From Vibrio hibernica (GTDB lineage: Bacteria > Pseudomonadota > Gammaproteobacteria > Enterobacterales > Vibrionaceae): DNA of 64,000 bases. Every line of letters starts with the position of its first letter. The stretch's first letter is position 1. The notes below the pieces were generated by a model. It searched no databases. It saw only the letters and a program-made list of their open reading frames with translations, and was not told the origin of the DNA. Shown here in pieces: positions 59,890 to 64,000 of the stretch. The stretch spans positions 1-64,000 of the forward strand of contig NZ_VHKO01000013.1 of NCBI RefSeq assembly GCF_015223435.1, read 5' to 3'. The position numbers were made by a program, and so were the translations under genes.

Positions 59890-62409
59890 TTGCAGGCATA
59901 CACCAAAAAATTAATTCAAAGGCTTGATACGCTTAATTCTCTGAGGATTGAGCGTGCTTTGTCGTTAATGGATAAAACCAGCCAGCAAATTTTCCAGCTG
60001 ATCCCAACCTTATTGCATTTCAATCACCCTCAATTACCCGGCTTTTGTGATAAAGCTGCGCCTTGTGGCATTGTTCAATTTCAGTTAAGTGATGTGCAGC
60101 ATCAGCTCATGCTAGACCTATTTTCTTGTGATTCTGCTAGCTTGAATTCGAATTTGGTATCAGAAAATATTCTCGCTTTATACACGATGGGAAGTACTTC
60201 ATCGGTAGGGCAGAGCTCTTCAAGTGATTTGGATATCTGGGTTTGTATTTCACCGAATATGCTATTGGCTGATCGGACGCTTCTCAGCAATAAATGTTTA
60301 ACGATCACGGAGTGGGCGAAAGATTTTGGCGTTGAGGCAAATTTCTTTTTGATGGATGAAAGCCGTTTTCGTTCGAACCAATCGGAAGAAATGACGGGTG
60401 ATAACTGCGGGTCTTCACAGCATCTTCTATTGTTAGATGAGTTTTATCGTTCTGCTGTTCGACTTGCTGGGCAACGATTACTTTGGCAAATTGTGCCGCC
60501 AGAAATGGAAGGGTGCTACGACGATTACGTTAAGCGACTTTGCAATAGCGGACACCTCGATTGCTCTGAATGGATAGATTTTGGGCAACTTCACCATATT
60601 CCGGCTGAAGAGTATTTTGGTTCTAATTTATGGCAGCTCTATAAAAGTATTGATTCTCCTTATAAATCAGTATTAAAAGCTATTTTACTTGAGTCCTATT
60701 CGTGGGAATACCCAAATCCACAATTATTAAGTATAGATACCAAGCGTCGTTTTTTTGCGTGCGAGCAAAAAGAATATTGCATGGATAGTTATTATTTAAT
60801 GCTGGAAAAAGTAACACTTTATCTTGAACGTATTGGCGATCAGCGTCGCTTAGAATTAGTTCGTCGCTGCTTCTATTTGAAAACCCATGAAAAATTATCT
60901 CGACCGGCTGGGGATCATTTTGTTGCTTGGCGTCATTCAGCATTGCAAGATTTAGTGTCAGATTGGGGATGGTCTAACGCTCTTATTCAAGAACTGGATA
61001 ATCGTCGCCACTGGAAAGTTGAACAAGTGAAACAAGTGCATCATGAGTTACTTGATGCCTTAATGCTGAGTTATCGTAATCTTATTCAATTTGCTCGTCG
61101 CAATGACATCACTTCGGCTATCAGTCCTCAAGATATTAGTATTCTGGCGCGTAAACTTTATGCGGCATTTGAAACGCTTCCGGGTAAGGTGACATTACTT
61201 AACTCTCAAATTTCTCCAGATTTACACGAACCTAATTTAACCTTTATCCAAGTGCCAGAAGGAAGAACGAACCCGGCTGGTTGGTATCTATATAAACATG
61301 CACTTGATCCTTATGAGATTCTGGGTCAAGCGCCACTAGAGCATAATCAGTATTTAAGTAAATTAGTCGCATGGTCATTTTTTAATGGCTTAATTACGGA
61401 AGGCACTCATCTTGATGCTGTTGTTCGTCATGCGCAGCTTGATATGGATAAGTTGTATCAAATGGTGAGCGATTTACGTAATACCTTTTCTCTACGTAAG
61501 CGCCAACCAACAATGCAAGCGTTAGGTAGCCCATGCGAAGTGAGTCAGCTTTCTATTTTTATTAATTTAGAAAGTGATCCAACCGTAAATCTAAAAGCCA
61601 GTCAGCTGAAAGGCGATCAGAAACATGTGGATATTTTTAGTTTTTCGGATGAGAAAAAATGTTTAGTGACCAGTGTAGACTTGGTTTATCGTAACTCGTG
61701 GCATGAAGTGAGAACGCTGCATTTCTCTGGTCAAAATGCGATTATCGATACCTTGAAAACTATTCTAGGTAAGATGCATCAAGATGCTAGGCAACCAGAA
61801 TCAGTAGATGTTTTCTGCTATAGCAAAAATATGAGCGGCATGATGCGTAACATGGTGTATCAATTGCTAGCTGAGTGTATTGATCTTAGATTGAAGCCTG
61901 TGGAAAATGAAAAACGCCGTCGATTCAAAGTGCTAAAAGTAGCCGATCAGATGTATGGCTTATTCTTTGAGCGCCGTGGTGTCTCGGTGATGAAGCTAGA
62001 AAATTCGATTGATTTCTACAGCAGCATTTCGACGAATAAGCTACAAGGCGCGGTGCTGGTGGTCGGTAAGAATCAAGAACTTCCACCGCCAGATGTGGTT
62101 GATGGTTTTGCCAGTGAAGGTTTAATCCAATTCTTTTTTGAAGATGATGCGGATGGCTTCAATATTTATGTGTTAGATGAAGAAAATCGCGTGGAAATTT
62201 ATCGTCAATTTGATGGTAATAAAGACGATATGGTCCGCAATGTGAATCGTTTCTACACCACAAATACTAATGATGAAGGGACAAAGTGCAATTTTAATTT
62301 ACCACAATATTACCAAGTGATTCATCCGAGCGAGGGTGAGAGCTATGTAGTGCCTTATCGTAGTAATGGCTCCTCATCACCTTGCAATGCTGAGGCGAAT
62401 GTTTCGTAA
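59890..62409 (+). CDS. cyaA: Adenylate cyclase class I
   Basis: The 839-residue protein has the nucleotidyltransferase motif GSTSSVGQSSSSDLDIWVC (about residues 101-119) and the LWQLYKSIDSPYK and EVRTLHFSGQN segments of the enterobacterial class I family. It makes cAMP for CRP. The start is TTG at 59890 (AGGAATTTATC upstream), like the weak TTG start of E. coli cyaA. The C-terminal regulatory half is complete. Confidence 0.96.
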   Translation: MQAYTKKLIQRLDTLNSLRIERALSLMDKTSQQIFQLIPTLLHFNHPQLPGFCDKAAPCGIVQFQLSDVQHQLMLDLFSCDSASLNSNLVSENILALYTMGSTSSVGQSSSSDLDIWVCISPNMLLADRTLLSNKCLTITEWAKDFGVEANFFLMDESRFRSNQSEEMTGDNCGSSQHLLLLDEFYRSAVRLAGQRLLWQIVPPEMEGCYDDYVKRLCNSGHLDCSEWIDFGQLHHIPAEEYFGSNLWQLYKSIDSPYKSVLKAILLESYSWEYPNPQLLSIDTKRRFFACEQKEYCMDSYYLMLEKVTLYLERIGDQRRLELVRRCFYLKTHEKLSRPAGDHFVAWRHSALQDLVSDWGWSNALIQELDNRRHWKVEQVKQVHHELLDALMLSYRNLIQFARRNDITSAISPQDISILARKLYAAFETLPGKVTLLNSQISPDLHEPNLTFIQVPEGRTNPAGWYLYKHALDPYEILGQAPLEHNQYLSKLVAWSFFNGLITEGTHLDAVVRHAQLDMDKLYQMVSDLRNTFSLRKRQPTMQALGSPCEVSQLSIFINLESDPTVNLKASQLKGDQKHVDIFSFSDEKKCLVTSVDLVYRNSWHEVRTLHFSGQNAIIDTLKTILGKMHQDARQPESVDVFCYSKNMSGMMRNMVYQLLAECIDLRLKPVENEKRRRFKVLKVADQMYGLFFERRGVSVMKLENSIDFYSSISTNKLQGAVLVVGKNQELPPPDVVDGFASEGLIQFFFEDDADGFNIYVLDEENRVEIYRQFDGNKDDMVRNVNRFYTTNTNDEGTKCNFNLPQYYQVIHPSEGESYVVPYRSNGSSSPCNAEANVS

Positions 62410-62431
62410 TAAATGGTGGCAGAATAGAAAG

Positions 62432-62468
62432 AAAAAGGCTTCTGAATTAATAATCAGAAGCCTTTTTT
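62432..62468 (+). terminator. Bidirectional terminator between cyaA and fadA
   Basis: AAAAAGGCTTCTGA (62432-62445) and TCAGAAGCCTTTTTT (62454-62468) form a 14-bp stem with an 8-nt loop. It serves both cyaA and the convergent fadBA operon. Confidence 0.92.
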
Positions 62469-62493
62469 ATGTCACGAGTATTAAGTGACTCGA

Positions 62494-63684
<1,191 letters not shown>

Positions 63685-63697
63685 TTATCCAAAGTCG

Positions 63698-64000
63698 TTA
63701 TACGGCCACTTGCTGGTTTGAGTAAAAAGTTTCATTTTTCTCTGCCATATCAAGTAATAACTCAGGAACGTGATACATCGGGCTAAGATTTTGGTATTGA
63801 GATGCCGATTGGATATAAGCTTGAATGCCCATGCTGTCTAAGTAACGGAATACACCACCGCGGAATGGCGGAAAACCTAACCCATAAACGAGTGCCATGT
63901 CAGCTTCCTGCGGTGAGGCAATAATGCCTTCTTGCAAACATAGTACTACTTCATTAATCATGGGGATCATGGTGCGATTTATGATGTCTTCATCCGAGAA
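63698..64000 (-). CDS. fadB: Fatty acid oxidation complex subunit alpha FadB, 3' end
   Basis: The last 100 codons of fadB lie inside the window; the rest continues past the right edge. The frame stays open to 64000 ([19 protein letters not shown]) and includes the conserved [21 protein letters not shown] of the 3-hydroxyacyl-CoA dehydrogenase C-terminal domain. The ATG at 63970 is internal. FadB has hydratase, dehydrogenase and isomerase activities. Confidence 0.93.
   Translation of the reverse strand, partial: FSDEDIINRTMIPMINEVVLCLQEGIIASPQEADMALVYGLGFPPFRGGVFRYLDSMGIQAYIQSASQYQNLSPMYHVPELLLDMAEKNETFYSNQQVAV

Overview
The window reads as a chromosomal segment from a member of the Vibrionaceae (Gammaproteobacteria), probably a Vibrio. 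I judge this from the protein sequences, for example RpoA with a PEEKEEK-type linker, the cobA-cysD-cysN-permease-cysC cluster, a DUF2780 VcgC/VcgE-type protein and an alr/outer-membrane-protein/pgi order, and from a moderately AT-rich composition. The species cannot be named from this. I see no insertion sequence, prophage, integron, CRISPR array, tRNA or rRNA. Almost everything is core genome.

Layout. (1) 1-14168: the S10, spc and alpha ribosomal-protein operons on the plus strand (rpsJ to rpsQ; rplN to rpmJ; rpsM to rplQ), with a structured leader or terminator at each operon boundary. The 37-codon rpmJ gene at 11001-11114 is included. (2) 14212-22850: a DUF2780 secreted protein, fklB, an OapA/YtfB-like LysM protein, elaA, then the sulfate-assimilation cluster cobA-cysD-cysN-SLC13 permease-cysC. 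(3) 22893-34242: a block collinear with the E. coli ytfJ-ytfK-msrA-tamA-tamB-ppa-fbp-mpl region, with ytfL missing and a small lipoprotein inserted. (4) 34342-38769: ubiX and a TPP-riboswitch-controlled thiamine ABC transporter (thiBPQ). (5) 38818-46264: an unrecognised six-helix membrane protein, a PIN-PhoH ATPase, rapA, rluA and a D-2-hydroxyacid dehydrogenase. (6) 46304-47928: rpsF-priB-rpsR-rplI with an S6:S18-type leader. (7) 47957-55526: a DUF481 outer-membrane protein with a long acidic linker, dnaB, alr, a broken outer-membrane protein gene, pgi and zur. (8) 55648-64000: hemCDXY, divergent cyaA with a CRP-like site, then fadA and the 3' end of fadB.

How the parts work together. The first 14 kb supplies about half the ribosomal proteins plus SecY and RNA polymerase alpha; L4, S8 and S4 are the known autoregulators of such operons. 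The cys cluster imports sulfate, activates it to PAPS and makes the siroheme precursor needed by sulfite reductase. tamA and tamB form an envelope-spanning complex. hemCDXY converts porphobilinogen to uroporphyrinogen III, which is also the substrate of CobA earlier in the window.

The least ordinary observations are a Bac_surface_Ag-like outer-membrane protein gene with two independent inactivating lesions (51758-53007), an unrecognised membrane protein with clustered acidic residues in its helices (38818-39465), an acidic-linker DUF481 protein (47957-49075), small in-frame tandem repeats in rpoA and thiP, and several unexplained inverted repeats in intergenic regions. I did not find convincing evidence of a new multi-gene system.
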